Shown here: one piece after another, positions 1-11,301 of the stretch
Numbering within the stretch: position 1 is the stretch's first letter
Layout of the letters: each line of letters starts with the position of its first letter
NCBI GenBank assembly: GCA_964036195.1
Contig: OZ038456.1
Span: forward strand, 23,165,792-23,229,791
Origin: Sphaerolaimus hirsutus
Taxonomy: Eukaryota > Nematoda > Chromadorea > Monhysterida > Sphaerolaimidae
Reading direction: 5' to 3'
DNA: 64,000 nt
Made by a program: the position numbers and the translations under genes
The notes under the pieces: generated by a model
Told to the model about the DNA's origin: nothing
Database searches by the model: none
What the model saw: the letters and a program-made list of their open reading frames with translations, nothing else

Positions 1-80
1 TTTGAAAGTGGACATTATTGTGAACTATTTTAGACACTTGAATGAATACACAGATGCTCTGTGGGATCTAAACGTGTGAA
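1..80. repeat. Partial copy of the internal part of the TACTCCG MITE
   Basis: Nearly identical to 648-728 (starts AGTGGACATTATTGTG). It is cut by the window start, so its boundaries are unknown. Confidence 0.6.
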
Positions 81-176
81 AAACCACTTTACAAAAAACT
101 TAATACAGAAAACTTACTTAATACTTAATACTTAACGAAATACACTGTTTCTCTCTCGAGAACTTACCCATCGTAG

Positions 177-380
177 GCTTTAATAAGTGTCATCAGTAAC
201 TTTACACTTGTCAAAACCACCCCAGAGTATGTGCTGGGGACGGCCGCGGAAGTGGTCAACCGTCGGACCGACTGCACGCATGGATTTGAATATTTCCACA
301 TTGCCGTGACCGTCTTCGCTAGTTACACGGATACCACACCATTTGCAACATTTGAAGGAGCTACGAATGCGCAAGCCGCT
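177..380 (+). CDS. Internal exon of an unrecognised protein-coding gene (68 codons)
   Basis: An open frame of exactly 68 codons runs from a good 3' splice site (pyrimidine-rich tract, then ATCGTAG at 171-176) to a consensus donor (GCT|GTGAGT at 381). Both ends are phase 0. The protein looks globular: it includes TLVKTTPEYVLGTAAEVVNR, a Cys at TDCTHGFEYFHI and a C-terminal ATNAQAA. Base composition is GC-richer than the flanks. I do not recognise the family. The minus strand is also open here and is probably a shadow, because the + frame is framed by splice signals. No partner exon is visible: the left flank (1-80) and right flank (from 500) are transposon sequence, so the rest of the gene lies outside the window or this is an isolated fragment. 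Confidence 0.5.
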
Positions 381-468
381 GTGAGTTGTGAGGATTTAAT
401 GAAAATGATCCATTTTCATTTGCAGCATTTGATAGTGATACAAATGCACAAGCCAGTGTGAGTTGTTC
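345..468 (+). repeat. Tandem duplication of an exon tail with its splice donor
   Basis: The 47-bp segment 345-391 (end of the 177-380 exon plus donor GTGAGTTGT) is repeated at 422-468 at about 80% identity, again ending in GTGAGTTGT. In the homologous frame the copies read TFEGATNAQAA and AFDSDTNAQAS, so the duplication arose in coding sequence. The spacer 381-425 begins GTGAGT and ends TTTGCAG, so it also resembles a 45-bp intron. Its acceptor would enter the second unit in a different phase. Confidence 0.6.
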
Positions 469-501
469 GGCGGCCCCATACACTAGATGACAATCACATT
501 A

Positions 502-807
502 TACTCCGATTACTTTACACCCTGCACGCGTGGTTCCTGCTGGAAGTGTGCCAACGATGGTTAGCGCGTGCGAGTTTCATATAACGATGACAAAATTGAT
601 TGTTGTGATAATGTTATTCATTAACAGATTCACATCGATGAATTTTTTGACAGTGGACATTATTGTGAACTATTTTAGACACTTGAATGAATACACAGAT
701 GCTGTGGGATCTAAACATGTGAAACAAAAACGACTTAACAATCATTGGCACGCTTCCAACACGAGACATAAATCAGTGCGACGGCAGAGTATCATGTACG
801 CGGAGTA
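502..807. mobile_element. Mariner-like MITE, TA target, end TACTCCG
   Basis: The termini TACTCCG and CGGAGTA are inverted and flanked by TA (500-501, 808-809). The longer arms match imperfectly: the left GGAAGTGTGCCAACGATGG pairs with the reverse complement of the right. Related to 27077-27568. An internal stretch (about 648-728) also occurs at 1-80, so window start lies in or beside another copy. Non-autonomous; no transposase. Confidence 0.65.
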
Positions 808-1086
808 TACTATCGATGGCAAAAAATTTTTTTAACATTTTCGGATTTTTGTTTCACCCGTGGAAAAAACGCTTAAAAATCGACTTTATTCAAAAAATTC
901 GAAAATTCATAAAATTGAAAATTCGAAAATAGTTTTTCAGGGAATTCAAGGCTGCAAAGTTGAATGTGCTAAATTAATCGACAATTGATGTGTGGTGCAT
1001 CTGAAAAAGTGTAACGTAATGAAAAAATGTCAAAAACGTTGAAATAGCATCCACAGCAGCAGATTCAGTCCGGGAAACAGACTAGT

Positions 1087-1940
1087 GTTTCCCAGACTAG
1101 TGATGGAAACGCACCAGAGAAAATGGTGCCAAGCGCCAATGGCACCATGGTGCAATTTAGAAACTGTGTGCCAAGGGGCCATACGGAAAGTAGGGGCCAG
1201 GCGCCAAGGGCAGCACTGAAAGAGGGCAACAAGCACCACGAGTGCCATGGCACCATTCACAAAGTTAACATCAGGCACAGGGTTGGCAAAATCTCAGAAA
1301 AAATAAAATAAAAATAAAATGGAAAATCAAAGAAAAAATAGATAAAATAAAATGGAAAATTTATAAAATAAAAATACAATTTTACTAAAATTCAAATTTT
1401 TGTAAAATTGTACAAAAATTTGAATTTTTGAACAATTTGGATAAAATTTTACAATAAATCGAGTGTAGTTAAAATTCTAACCTCTATTCTATTTTCTATC
1501 CTGTTGCTTAAGATTGTAGCTGCCAATTTGCATAATTCAAATTCAAAAGGAGGGTTAAAATTCAAGATACCTACCTGCGTCGCAACCTGTGTCACATGTC
1601 TACATTAAATTTGTTGTATTCATCTGCATGATTCTAGTGTGCACATCGTTTTATGGTCTTGCATCCAAGATTCCGATTTTTTGTAAAATTTATCTAAAAT
1701 ATTTGTAAAATGACTTCATTTTATTTTACTAATGACATTTCGGAATATAATTAAATAAAATAAAACATGAATAACAATAAAATACAATTTTAATAAAAAT
1801 AAAATACAGTTTAATTAAATTAAAAAAAACAATTTTAATAAAAATAAAATACAATTTTAGTAAAAATAATTTTACTAAAACCAACCATGATCAGGCACCA
1901 ATGGCGCCACACAAAAAGGGTGCCAAGGGCATCCATTGAC
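1087..1940. mobile_element. Degenerate GCGCCA-family element split by a hAT-like MITE
   Basis: The left part (from ACTAGTGATGGAAACGC) and right part (CCAATGGCGCCAC, from 1898) are reiterated GCCA/GGCGCC units typical of the GCGCCA family. They are separated by the CAGGGTTGG element at 1278-1889, whose 8-bp duplication is made of this sequence. Confidence 0.55.
1278..1889. mobile_element. hAT-like MITE, CAGGGTTGG family
   Basis: Termini CAGGGTTGG and CCAACCATG are flanked by the 8-bp direct repeat atcaggca (1270-1277 and 1890-1897). The interior is AT-rich with reiterated AAATAAAATAC and (T)AGTAAAATT motifs. Same family as 13821-14646 and 56041-56312. Eight-bp TSDs and CAGGG-type ends are the hAT superfamily signature. 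No coding capacity. Confidence 0.85.
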
Positions 1941-1944
1941 TAAT

Positions 1945-2270
1945 GCACAGCAAAATGTCCCATTTTCCAGCTAAATTTACAATTTTTTCACATTTTTTGC
2001 CGTTTTCTGGCTGAATTGTCTGTTTTTTCAACTTTTTTTCATTTTTCAGCTAAATTATCTGTTTTCTGTTCCAGCCACACTGGTGGTAAACATACATGCA
2101 AGCTCTCAATCATGTTAAAATTGTGTTTCCAGCAAAATTTCTGACATTTTTCATTTCAGGATAAATTTCAGCAAATTTTCCCATTTCTGCCAAAATTTCA
2201 CCAATTTTTTTTTCCGGCAGAATTTCAGCAAATTTTTCCGTTTCCATTTCCATTTTCCGGCAAGTGACAA
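1945..2270. repeat. Degenerate copy of the GGAAAACGG hAT-like family
   Basis: Reiterated TTTTC(C/T)GGC/TTTTCAGC motifs and the family core (CACACTGGTGGTAAACATACATGC-like segment near 2076) match the copies at 28650, 45026, 47209 and 55214. No intact ends were found. Confidence 0.5.
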
Positions 2271-2364
2271 AAGTTTATGTTTCCATTGTCTGTAAATAAG
2301 TATTTGTTGACACTGGTGCCCTAGTGCTAGGAACTGATAGGCACCACCACCGGTGTAGTGATGT

Positions 2365-2510
2365 ATTGGCGCGCTTGGCGCTAACGCCACTGTAAAAAGC
2401 GCCATGGCGCTTTTGATGCTTGGCGCTAAAACCCTCTGGCACCATTGGCGCTTGATGCCGGGATATGAGAAAGCGCCATGGCGCTTTTGACACGTGGCGC
2501 CATTTTCTGG
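2365..2510. repeat. GCGCCA palindromic repeat
   Basis: Reiterated TTGGCGCT/AGCGCCAA with near-palindromic AAGCGCCATGGCGCTTTT, here twice (about 2398 and 2471). No coding capacity. Confidence 0.7.
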
Positions 2511-2587
2511 TAATTTCCAAAAATCGCCAACCATGATCATCAAATTTTTTTGGTAATACAGTCCATAATTTTTGTAAATGGACAATC

Positions 2588-2728
2588 CAGGTGCCAGTTC
2601 CGCAAGTGAAAAAGTTAAAACGTTACTCTTGTCTCTAAACTCATCATTTATCATTTAACTTTACTCTTAACTTGCCATTTGTCATTTTACTCATCTCTTA
2701 ACTTTTCCACTTGCGGAACTGGCCCCAG
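2588..2728. mobile_element. MITE with inverted CCAGTTCCGCAAGTG ends
   Basis: Left GCCAGTTCCGCAAGTG is inverted at CACTTGCGGAACTGGC on the right. The interior is reiterated AAGTTAA/TTAACTTT. Related copies: 3852-4003, 9573-10270, 27677 onward, 29590-30012. Confidence 0.65.
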
Positions 2729-2991
2729 TTGATCAATTTTGAGTACAACTGAATAAATTTGTCAAGTTTTGTTATAAGATCACACTGCTCCACTTTAAGT
2801 GAATTCGGTTCACAATTTCTCGCGTAACTTTATTCATCAAAATATGGTAGCGTTCATTGTATAGCGCTCTGTCCGTCCAGTATACGTGAAAACATCTTTA
2901 TAAATATTATCATGGCCGAACATGGACATGGTGTAGTGTAAGTGTAATGGACTACAGCATGGTGTAGTGTAGCTATCACAAGGTGTATGAC

Positions 2992-3178
2992 TACCGTATT
3001 ACCTCGAATTAACCCACCCCCCCCCCTTGAATTAACCCCCCCCCCCCTCGAAATACCCCCCCCTAAATTTCGGCTGAGGAAATAATAAACCCCCCCCTCG
3101 AAATACCCCCCCTAAGATTGAGTGTAACGTGAACGTACATGACAAATACCGCAGTTTGTTATCGTATTGTACGGAAAC
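2992..3178. mobile_element. Partial CGAAATACC mariner-like MITE
   Basis: Starts TACCGTATTACCTCGAATTAACCC and contains the C-tract blocks and the conserved internal GTAACGTGAACGTACATGACA. The right terminus is missing. See 10606-11034 for a complete copy. Confidence 0.65.
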
Positions 3179-3532
3179 ATACCAGTTTTCAAAAAAATGG
3201 TCTTGCTCAAGAAAAAGTATGACCATTTTTGTTATATAAAACATAGCTCCAGTTGTGGGATACCATCACACCATGGTGGCTGAGGCACCTAAAAATAGTG
3301 AAACATATTTTTCGTGGATGCAGATTGGCCCACAGTGTCTGAAAAAAAGCACATTTTTCGATTTTTTTTCGCTGTCTTTGCATGCATGCATTGGAACATG
3401 CAAGCTTTGCAGCGCTATAACTCTGCCATTTCATGACCGATTTTGATCGTTTAACTCTTAAAGTGATGCAGAATGCCTGCAGATTCATTTTTGTTGTCGT
3501 ATTATGATGCACAAAATCCGTATGTTGTGATG

Positions 3533-3727
3533 TGAAAAGCGCCAGAACCTTGGCGCCAAGCGCCATGGCGCTTTTGCCATGCATAGCGCCAAGCGCCAAT
3601 GGCGCCACAGCAATTTAGCGCCAAGCGCCAAAAGCGCCATGGCGCTTTTCTAGACCACGGCGCCAAGCGCCAATGGCGCCAGGGGATGTTGGCGCCAAGC
3701 GCCAATAGCGCCAGCGCCAAAAAAATT
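3533..3727. repeat. GCGCCA palindromic repeat
   Basis: Dense GGCGCCAAGCGCCA units with two near-perfect AAAAGCGCCATGGCGCTTTT palindromes (about 3560 and 3630). The left edge resembles the family end (GTGATGTGAAAAGCGCC). Confidence 0.75.
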
Positions 3728-3851
3728 GCCGCTGATATATGCGACCATGCTAATACACAGCGACTTATTCGTTTAACTTGCAAAATACCTAAATGTAAGT
3801 GAACTTCAGTGCTCCAGTCAAGTTTTGTTATTTTTATCATATGATTTTACA

Positions 3852-4003
3852 GAGGCCAGTTCCGCAAATTGAGAAGTGATATATAAAATGGCAAATGCGC
3901 AGAGAAATTACTTCTTATTTTACTTTTTTACGCTTTGCCAATTTATTTGCCATTTCACTTCGCATTTGCCATATTTTACTTATTTCTCAATTTGCGGAAC
4001 TGG
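3852..4003. mobile_element. MITE with inverted CCAGTTCCGCAAATTGAG ends
   Basis: CCAGTTCCGCAAATTGAGAA on the left is inverted at TTCTCAATTTGCGGAACTGG on the right. The interior is reiterated GGCAAATG/CATTTGCC. Confidence 0.75.
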
Positions 4004-4177
4004 GAGTTTGGGCTAACGATGGCAAACCATCTTAAAAAGTGCTTAAATATTTTAGTGTTCTCTTCCAAATTACTTTTTGAAATCAGAGTGAGTTTTCTTT
4101 GGAAGTTACAGGACTTTTTACAACTACACAAGAACTTTTTGCTTAAAAAACGATGTATATTTTGAAATCATTCTCCT

Positions 4178-4440
4178 TGGCGCTTTTTTGGCGCTTTTTA
4201 AAACACAAGCGCCAAGCGCCAATGGTGCCAGGGCATCATAGCGCCAAGCGCCAAAAGCGCCATGGCGCTTTTCCGTAGCACAGCGCCAAGCGCCAATGGC
4301 GCCAAAGCAAAAAGGCGCCAAGCGCCAAAAGCGGTTTTTTTTTTTGCCAATAATTTTTTCTGAACATGCTATCATATACTTTAGATGACGAGGACTCATA
4401 TCAAACAAAAATGAGTTCATAATCTCTTTGCAATCAAAAG
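4178..4440. repeat. GCGCCA repeat plus adjoining conserved segment
   Basis: 4178-4340 is GCGCCA-type, with an AAAAGCGCCATGGCGCTTTT palindrome at about 4252. The adjoining 4345-4440 (TTTTTTCTGAACATGCTATC onward) recurs inverted at about 8070-8170, so it belongs to the same or a neighbouring element. Confidence 0.6.
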
Positions 4441-5135
4441 TTATGTCAAACTTTTCCCTCTTATCCGCATTTTTCTGGGAAAATGTCTGGGAATTTTTTG
4501 CTTGTGGTGTTAAGAGAAGTTTTTTAGGGGAAAGGTTCTAAAAAATCATTGGGTTTTGGTATTCCAAAGCAGCTTTGGTTCTAAAGCAGAGGAATTCCGG
4601 CTGGTTTTTCAGTTTGTTTATGCCAGTGCACAAACATGGGTCACCGTGTACTCGGCTACACTATTTACTTTGTAAAATGTCGGGCGGTCCCTTTCGGACT
4701 TCGTAATTTCACGGTGACAGGCACTCTAATTAGGATGTAAATAGGTAGGAAAATTTTGGTAGGGTGGGTGCACTCGTCAGCAAGGAGTTAGCCTAGCACT
4801 ATTAGTTGATTATAATTGCTTAATTTAATGCTTTATTTATGATGCTTTCACTGTAATTAATTCGGTGAAGATAAATAGGTACTTAATGTGGTAAAGTTTT
4901 GCTGCGCAGTTCTTACTCAAATGGCGCGGTGGGGCAAGGTAAGAAATTCCAATATTTGGAAGCTAGCCAATTGTAAAGAATGAAGAGCTGAATACAATGG
5001 AAATGGCTGTACCGCAAATGCAAATGTCTCTAAATGTTACATTTAGTCTTAGCATAAATGAAAAATGTCCCATATTTCTGGTGGCAACAGTGAGTGACAG
5101 GCATTTTAGAGGCGGTGACACCACTATATATCGTT
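4441..5135. other. No gene or classified repeat seen
   Basis: AT-rich sequence. A short tract with GGTCACCGTG/CACGGTGAC (4640-4720) is weakly palindromic. I see no exon or terminal repeat. Confidence 0.4.
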
Positions 5136-5139
5136 TTGA

Positions 5140-5235
5140 CCAACCATATACCTCGAAATACCCCCGTGGGTGTTTTTTATGACCTCAGGAAATTTTTAGG
5201 GGGGTTATATCAAAGGGTTATATCATTTCACCCGA
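5140..5235. repeat. Degenerate CGAAATACC MITE fragment
   Basis: CCTCGAAATACCCCCGTGGG followed by the GGGGGGTTAT block. The ends are lost. Confidence 0.5.
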
Positions 5236-6820
5236 AATTTTAGAAAATAAATTTTTAGTAAAATGCACCAACACGTAGTAAAATGCACCAATGACAGTGA
5301 AATATATGTGTTTGTGGACCATAAATTACTGTATCTAATGCATTAAATCGGAGTTACAGCACAACGATTTATGGAAACTGAAGCTATTTTGAGGAACTAC
5401 AGTATTCCAAAAATTCAGAATAACAAACTAAATTCAAGAATTTGGAAATCATATTTGAAAAAATGAAAATTTGAAGTTATTTAAGAAAACGTCGGTAGTT
5501 TACTACTCAGAAATGCACGTCCAAGCTAAGTATAAAGCGATATCCCAAAGGCATAAATAGACCAAATGATTTCACGCTCCCTCAACGCGTACGTTATGTA
5601 AATATGTACTCAAACATTTATACTGGTAGGTATCGAAAAAAATTGAATTTAGGTGGGCGCTCTGTGCGCGGCTGACCGTGTGAACTTTTTTTATTTGTGG
5701 GCTGAATGCTAAATTGGCCCACAATGGTTTAACGCAACAATTCACTATGGAACCTGTTTCTAAATAAATTGCTCAGTGAACTGTCAATTAATAAATCTGG
5801 CGGTGATTGTCACCGCGATGACATGTCGTTTTGTGGCAGTGACATCGCAAAACCAGGCGGTGACAACCACTGTGTCACTGCCACATTTTTTGTCACTGGT
5901 CCTAGGCACATGAGTGCAGGCAAATTTGTATTCTTTTGATAAGTAGTTTAGATAATTTTACTAGGGGTAAATGGGGTAAAAGATGATAAATGGTAGGCAG
6001 TTGTGAAAATAGAACTACCTACTAGCGAATGTTTTCACAATAAATAGAACTAGTGATGGAAATTAGGTGTCTACCTAACTTAGGCATCAAAAATGGTAAG
6101 GTCGCAAAACTGGTGATAAATTGCAGCAAAAATTAGGGTTAGGTCGCAATTAGCAGTAAGTAGGGTAAATGAGTAGCGAAATAGGCAAATAAATGCGATA
6201 AAAGTGAAATAAATAAGTAAAATGCTATTTGCAGGGATCACTTATCACTGCAAGCAGATTGTGAGAGCTTTTCTCAAGCTCCCAGCCGCGAATAGGCTAA
6301 GCAGCCCTCCGCAGCTACACCGGCCCAGTGGCCTTTTAGGTCCAGTGACACACAATTGACACACAGCCAAAAAATAACACACACTAAAAATAGGTTCAGC
6401 ACAGAAACAGAGTATTCTCATTGGAAGTCAGACTGATTTTTCCAAGCAAAAAAGATTGCTCCAAACCCATTTTTGCTTTTCCATTTGACATGACAGCTCC
6501 AGTTTTGTTACCTGAGTGGGCGGAGTTTAACATAGGCAGGTAAGTGATATTCATAAAATGCTTGATGCAAGTAAAATCACTAGGCATGTGTGTAAGACAT
6601 ACACACCCTAGTGTACGACTGAAGTTTCATTTTAATTGGTGACTTTTGCATCAATTCAAAACTGGGTACACTTTCTGTCATGATTCCATAGCTTGCTCAC
6701 AAGCTACTTCCCCACCAATGCTTTCTGTGGGGAATTATTTGCATTGTTGCATAGTGGCACCTGCACTTACCTGTCAATCAAATGTTTAACATTTCTGCAA
6801 CATGTGTGCACATTCTGTCA
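5236..6820. other. No gene seen; small palindromes
   Basis: Mostly AT-rich. 5798-5895 holds alternating GGCGGTGA and TCACCGCG/GTCACTGCC motifs that also appear at 5092-5125. 5990-6230 is rich in TAGGTA/GGTAAAT words. No supported coding exon. Confidence 0.35.
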
Positions 6821-6824
6821 GTTA

Positions 6825-6872
6825 TGCAATATGATTGACAGCTCTAGATGCAATATGATTGACAGCTCTAGA
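6825..6872. repeat. Perfect 24-bp tandem repeat, two copies
   Basis: TGCAATATGATTGACAGCTC plus TAGA occurs twice head to tail with no mismatch. Confidence 0.85.
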
Positions 6873-7692
6873 TTGTTATCTTGGTCTTTTTGCTTCAGTT
6901 TTTAGCAATTTTTAGATCTTATCTAGGTTTTTGCTTCAAATGTCTAGACAAGCCATCTTTTTGGCATGGTGCCAAGTCTAGATTACTGTAGTGCGCCAAA
7001 ATAGCTGTCAATCATTTCTCGGGTTGCGGTTTTTCCCTTTGAAGTCAGTGTCATCAATCATCTTTGCTTAGATCTTATCTAAGCTTTTCCTTGATAACTG
7101 ACAGGTGAAAATGCCAGCTATTTTCAAATTTGGAGCCCTAAATTTGAATTTTCAAATTTCCAGACAAGCCAACCTTGTTGGCACCAAGCCAATTGGCTTA
7201 CTGTAGTGCACCAAATGGTGTAAACCATTCCAAGTAAATGCTAGCATTCCTTTCAATATAGTGTTTGACAGGCTCCATAATATTTAGCTGCATTTTTATA
7301 TTGTTTATATTGCGCTCCATCTTATAGCATCAGCGTCACTCATTTGCGCAATATTTTAGGGGCGCGCGCAATTCCATAATATTAGGTGCAGCTAACACCA
7401 TTCTTTGGTGTTTTCACAACACTAGTAGGTTTGCTAGTATGCTGCGAGTGCACTGCAGCATGCAGCCGGGTTTTTTTGTTTTTTTTTTTTAATACGTCTC
7501 TGCACACAGCTGTTTTGGGACGTATAGGCGCATGCTTTTGTGAGTCTATTTTACCGGAAATACACAACTCTCATATGCTAGTGTAGGAGAGCAAATTTGG
7601 CTACTAACTATCGGTACGCAAGTACGCGTGTACACTGGCACTGGGTGAGCACAAGTATGCAGGTAACATTTATAACCGCATAAAGAAGAAGG
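6873..7692. other. Locally duplicated non-coding sequence
   Basis: 6905-7015 and 7065-7215 are diverged direct copies: both carry AGATCTTATCTA, CAGACAAGCC/TAGACAAGCC, GGCACCAAG or GGTGCCAAG, then TTACTGTAGTGC. No exon recognised. Confidence 0.45.
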
Positions 7693-8021
7693 TATGCAAC
7701 TTCAAAACTCCATATCTCCACCATTTCTCAGCCAATTTTCACCAATGAATACTTAAAATGATCAGAAATACATGGGGATATCGTTTTTATTATCAGTTTA
7801 TCTTTATGCACTTTCATTATGATAATTTCATTCATTTCAATCATTTCATGATAATTTCATTTCATAAGAGTTCTCATTGTTTTCTTGTACTTGAGAACTT
7901 ATAAAATGCACAGATTATACACATACAAAAATGATATCTCCATGTCATTTTGATCATTTTATTGTTCATTGGTGAAAATCGGCTGAGAAATGGTAGAGAT
8001 ATGAAGTTTTGAAGTTGCATG
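7693..8021. mobile_element. Foldback MITE with arms of about 60-110 bp
   Basis: TATGCAACTTCAAAACTCCA onward is inverted at the right end (ATGAAGTTTTGAAGTTGCAT). The arms continue through CATTTCTCAGCC and TTTTCACCAATGAA and their inverted forms. No clear target duplication. A diverged relative lies at about 8280-8520. Confidence 0.7.
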
Positions 8022-9570
8022 CATAGCTCCTCATGTGGTTATTTATGTGGATGAGAGGCAGAGTTTGACACACTATAACTTTTGATTGGAAAAAGATATT
8101 GAACTCATTTTTATTTTATATGAGTTCTCGTCATCTAAAGTATATGATAGCATGTTCAGAAAAAAAAATTGCTCAAAATTTAGCATTCAGAAATTGGGTC
8201 AAATCGATGTGAACGCAATTGTGCATCACCAAAATGACCTCAAAATGGAATCTCCAATGATATTTTTCATTTTAGAAGTTAAATGAACAAAATCAGCTGT
8301 GAAATGATGGAGTTATTGACATTCAAGTTTGCGTGTTCAAGGCGACACCCGAAAAAAAATCGAAAAATGTGCCTTTTTTAGAACCACCCTAACTCGGGTC
8401 AATGGGAGTCGTAGAAAGTCAAATTTGATTTTCAATACCACCCCGACCTGAAACATCATTATGTTAAATTTTCGACAAATTTCACCAAGTGGTTGCAGAG
8501 TTATAACCATGCAAACTTTGACGGATCCCACCCCCCTAAATGCTACCCCAAAAATCCCCTATGCTGGCAGTGCACCCAGTCAGACTGTCTACCGCACTGA
8601 ACCAGTGCAACACACTTAAAGGATAAAAATGGAATCATGTGCACCCCGATATCTGGCAGCCATTTTGGCCAAGGGAAAGGCAGCTAGGTATCTGAATTGT
8701 CACCAAATGAATTAATTTTTTTCAAATGTGAATGAACACATCCATACATAATAATATCAGATCTGAATTAATTGAAACAAACAAGTTAGGAGTGTCTAAA
8801 TTACAACTGCACCAAACAACATGAAGTTGTATTCATAATGCTTTCAAACTGCTTGAAAGATCGAACTGCGGAAAAAAATTTCCGGGTATTTACAGGTATT
8901 GAGTGCGGGTTCGGGTATTGAGGCAATGTATTGTGTTCGGGTAGTAGAGTCGGGTTCGGGTATAGGGTTTCGGTTCCAAACAGTGTGCGGTCTCGGGTTT
9001 GGGTCGGGTCGGGTCGGTTCCCCAACCCTAGTAGCGGACTTGGGTTTGAACACAGTTTACATTGATAATACTTTTTTCTTTTTCCAGAATACAATACGGA
9101 GTATGAGATACCCTGGCACACAAACATGGGTAGGACCTGCCTTCGATGTAAGTCAGTTGTTGCCAACGATGACAGAAACACATTTGAAACACAGAAACGC
9201 AATGAGCACTATGTGTTTTAAATGACAGATGCAAAACATAAACCTGCACGTTCTGGAAAACTCAAATGAGTTTTTGTGGAAAACGCAAAAAGAAACACAT
9301 AAAACAAGAGAATAATTTTTTTTCATGAGATCAAGAGGGATTTCCCAACCCTAGTGCACAGCCTCAACTATTATGCATAGTTGTGTACAAGTGTTTTAAT
9401 TTATGGATGGTATTAGCATTGTCCTACTGATATATCTCTGTGATTTGAAGTGTTGAATTTGAACTCTACTCATTGGATCACAAACTGCAGTTTTGTCAAT
9501 AATATTTTCTTGACAATCAATTTCATGGGGGTATTTTGAGGATGGGTTATTATTTCCTCAACTCGCTCAG
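8022..9570. other. No gene seen; low-complexity GGGTTCGGGT tract
   Basis: 8070-8170 is an inverted copy of 4345-4440. 8885-9030 is a GGGTTCGGGTA-type low-complexity tract ending CCCAACCCTAG, similar to 30595-30680. The remainder is AT-rich without support for coding. Confidence 0.4.
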
Positions 9571-9572
9571 AC

Positions 9573-10270
9573 CTGGGGCCAGTTCCGCAAGGGGTAAAAT
9601 AAAAAGGAGAACTTTAATCTTCACTCTTTACTCCTTACTCTACTACCACAAATACTCGAATAAGACCCCCTCTCGAATAACTCCCCCTCGAATCACTCCC
9701 CCTTGAATAAGTCCCACTGCTTGCGAGGTGAGGAAAAAAATACCCACCCCCCTGCTTGAATAACTTCCCCGCACATGAATAACTCCCCGCTCTGGATGAA
9801 AAGTTGTCGTTAGACAGTTAAATACCCAAATTACAGGAGTTTACATACTGCATCCGTACAATGAATTAAGTCCAAGTTTAAAAAAAGTTTAAAAATAACT
9901 CCCCCTTGAATACCCCCCCCCCACTCAAAAACTTCCAAAAACTCAAAAACTGATGAAAAATACCTCCCCTGGGGTCTCATTCGAGGAGTTAGGGTATTTA
10001 CTTTGCTCTTTAATTTTCCACTTGTGGAAGCAGCACCAGGGGGCAGTCCCAAAGTGTCAATTGTGAATCCAAATCTTATGTTTTTGTAATATCTGGATAC
10101 ACAAAAACCCATAAGATTTGGATACAAAGTTGACACTTTGGGACTGCCCCCTGGTGCTGGTTACACAAGTGGAAAATAGAAGAGTAAAGAAAAAAGGAAG
10201 CAGTAGAGATAAGAGTATAGTGAGGACAAAAGTTTTCCTTTTACTTTACCACTTACGGAACTGGCCCCTG
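9573..10270. mobile_element. CCAGTTCCGC MITE carrying two inserted elements
   Basis: Outer ends: CTGGGGCCAGTTCCGCAAG at the left and CTTACGGAACTGGCCCCTG at the right. It is interrupted by a degenerate CGAAATACC element (about 9650-9995) and a hairpin element (10029-10164). Confidence 0.6.
10029..10164. mobile_element. Compact hairpin element with ends of about 55 bp
   Basis: AGCACCAGGGGGCAGTCCCA is inverted at TGGGACTGCCCCCTGGTGCT. The arms continue through AAAGTGTCAA and ATCCAAATCTTATG. A related ATCCAAATCTTATG palindrome lies at 29735-29840. Confidence 0.75.
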
Positions 10271-10605
10271 GAGTGGAACTGGCCCCTGGAGTATCTCGAG
10301 GGGTCAATTCGTAGGAAGTCGGTATATTCAATTATACAAGATCAATTCATGTACACACATTTATGTGATAGGTCTTAACATGTAAATATTTACGTAATTG
10401 CTACATACCTATTGATAATTTGATATGTATTTCTAAGCGTTACTATTTTATTTGCTTGAATAGTCATCCCCTGAATAATTCCCCCTGGAATAACCCTGTG
10501 AAACGAGTGAGGAACTAATAATTCCCTATTTTATAATTCCCCCTTTAAAAATTTGTTCAATTTATTGTGCCCAATCAAAACAAAAATGGCACGTTATTGT
10601 ATTTA

Positions 10606-11034
10606 CCGTATTTCTTCGAAATACCCCCCGGGGGGTGATTGTTTCATAGTGGTCCCGAGAGGGGGGGGGGTCAAACGAGGGGGGGGGCTATTTCGAGGGG
10701 GGGGGGGGGGTTATTATTTCACAAGAAAATTTTTGAAAACCAAGTACAAAATTGTCGTCTGAAACGTACGCAGACGTCGAAAAATGCAACAAAAACCGCC
10801 ATTTATAAGGTTCTGTAGACTAATATTGTTACACTGTTCTAACGTGACACCGACATTGTTTTAACGTGTGTTCTTCACTCTGCAGTACACAGAACACAAA
10901 CTACCGTTATTGTCATATACGTTCCCTTTACACTCAATTGGGGGGGGGTATTTCGAGGGGGGGGTGATTGTTTCATAGTGGTCTCGAGAGGGGGGGTCAA
11001 ACGAGGGGGGGGGGGGTATTTCGAGGAAATACGG
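10606..11034. mobile_element. CGAAATACC mariner-like MITE
   Basis: Ends CCGTATTTCTTCGAAATACC and GGTATTTCGAGGAAATACGG are flanked by TA on both sides. Shared internal block: ACGTACGCAGACGTCGAAAA, AAATGCAACAAAAA, TGTTCTAACGTGA, TCACAAACTGCAG-type and GTTCCCTTTACACTCAATT. Long G runs lie just inside both ends. The most abundant family in the window. Confidence 0.85.
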
Positions 11035-11301
11035 TATAAGGATTACCGTAAATCCCCGAATAAGTTCCCGGGGAGTTTCTTTTTCCTCAGAATTTTTTTT
11101 TGGGGGGTGGGCTTATTCGAGGGGGAGTTATTCAAGGGGGAATTATTTATTCGTTGAAATATTGAGTAAAAAGCAAGATCGATATATCATCTGAATGGGG
11201 TTGAGTTGATTGCATAAACATGTGAGCCAGAATAGAAATCTCATGGTTCATGCAATGAAATCAATGCTAGTATTTATGTATCAACTGCAAAATAATGCAT
11301 A

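Noticed and set aside
8881..9050. GGGTTCGGGT tract as telomere-like repeat
   Set aside because: Units are irregular and interrupted, and similar tracts occur internally at 30.6 kb; it looks like a degenerate MITE arm.
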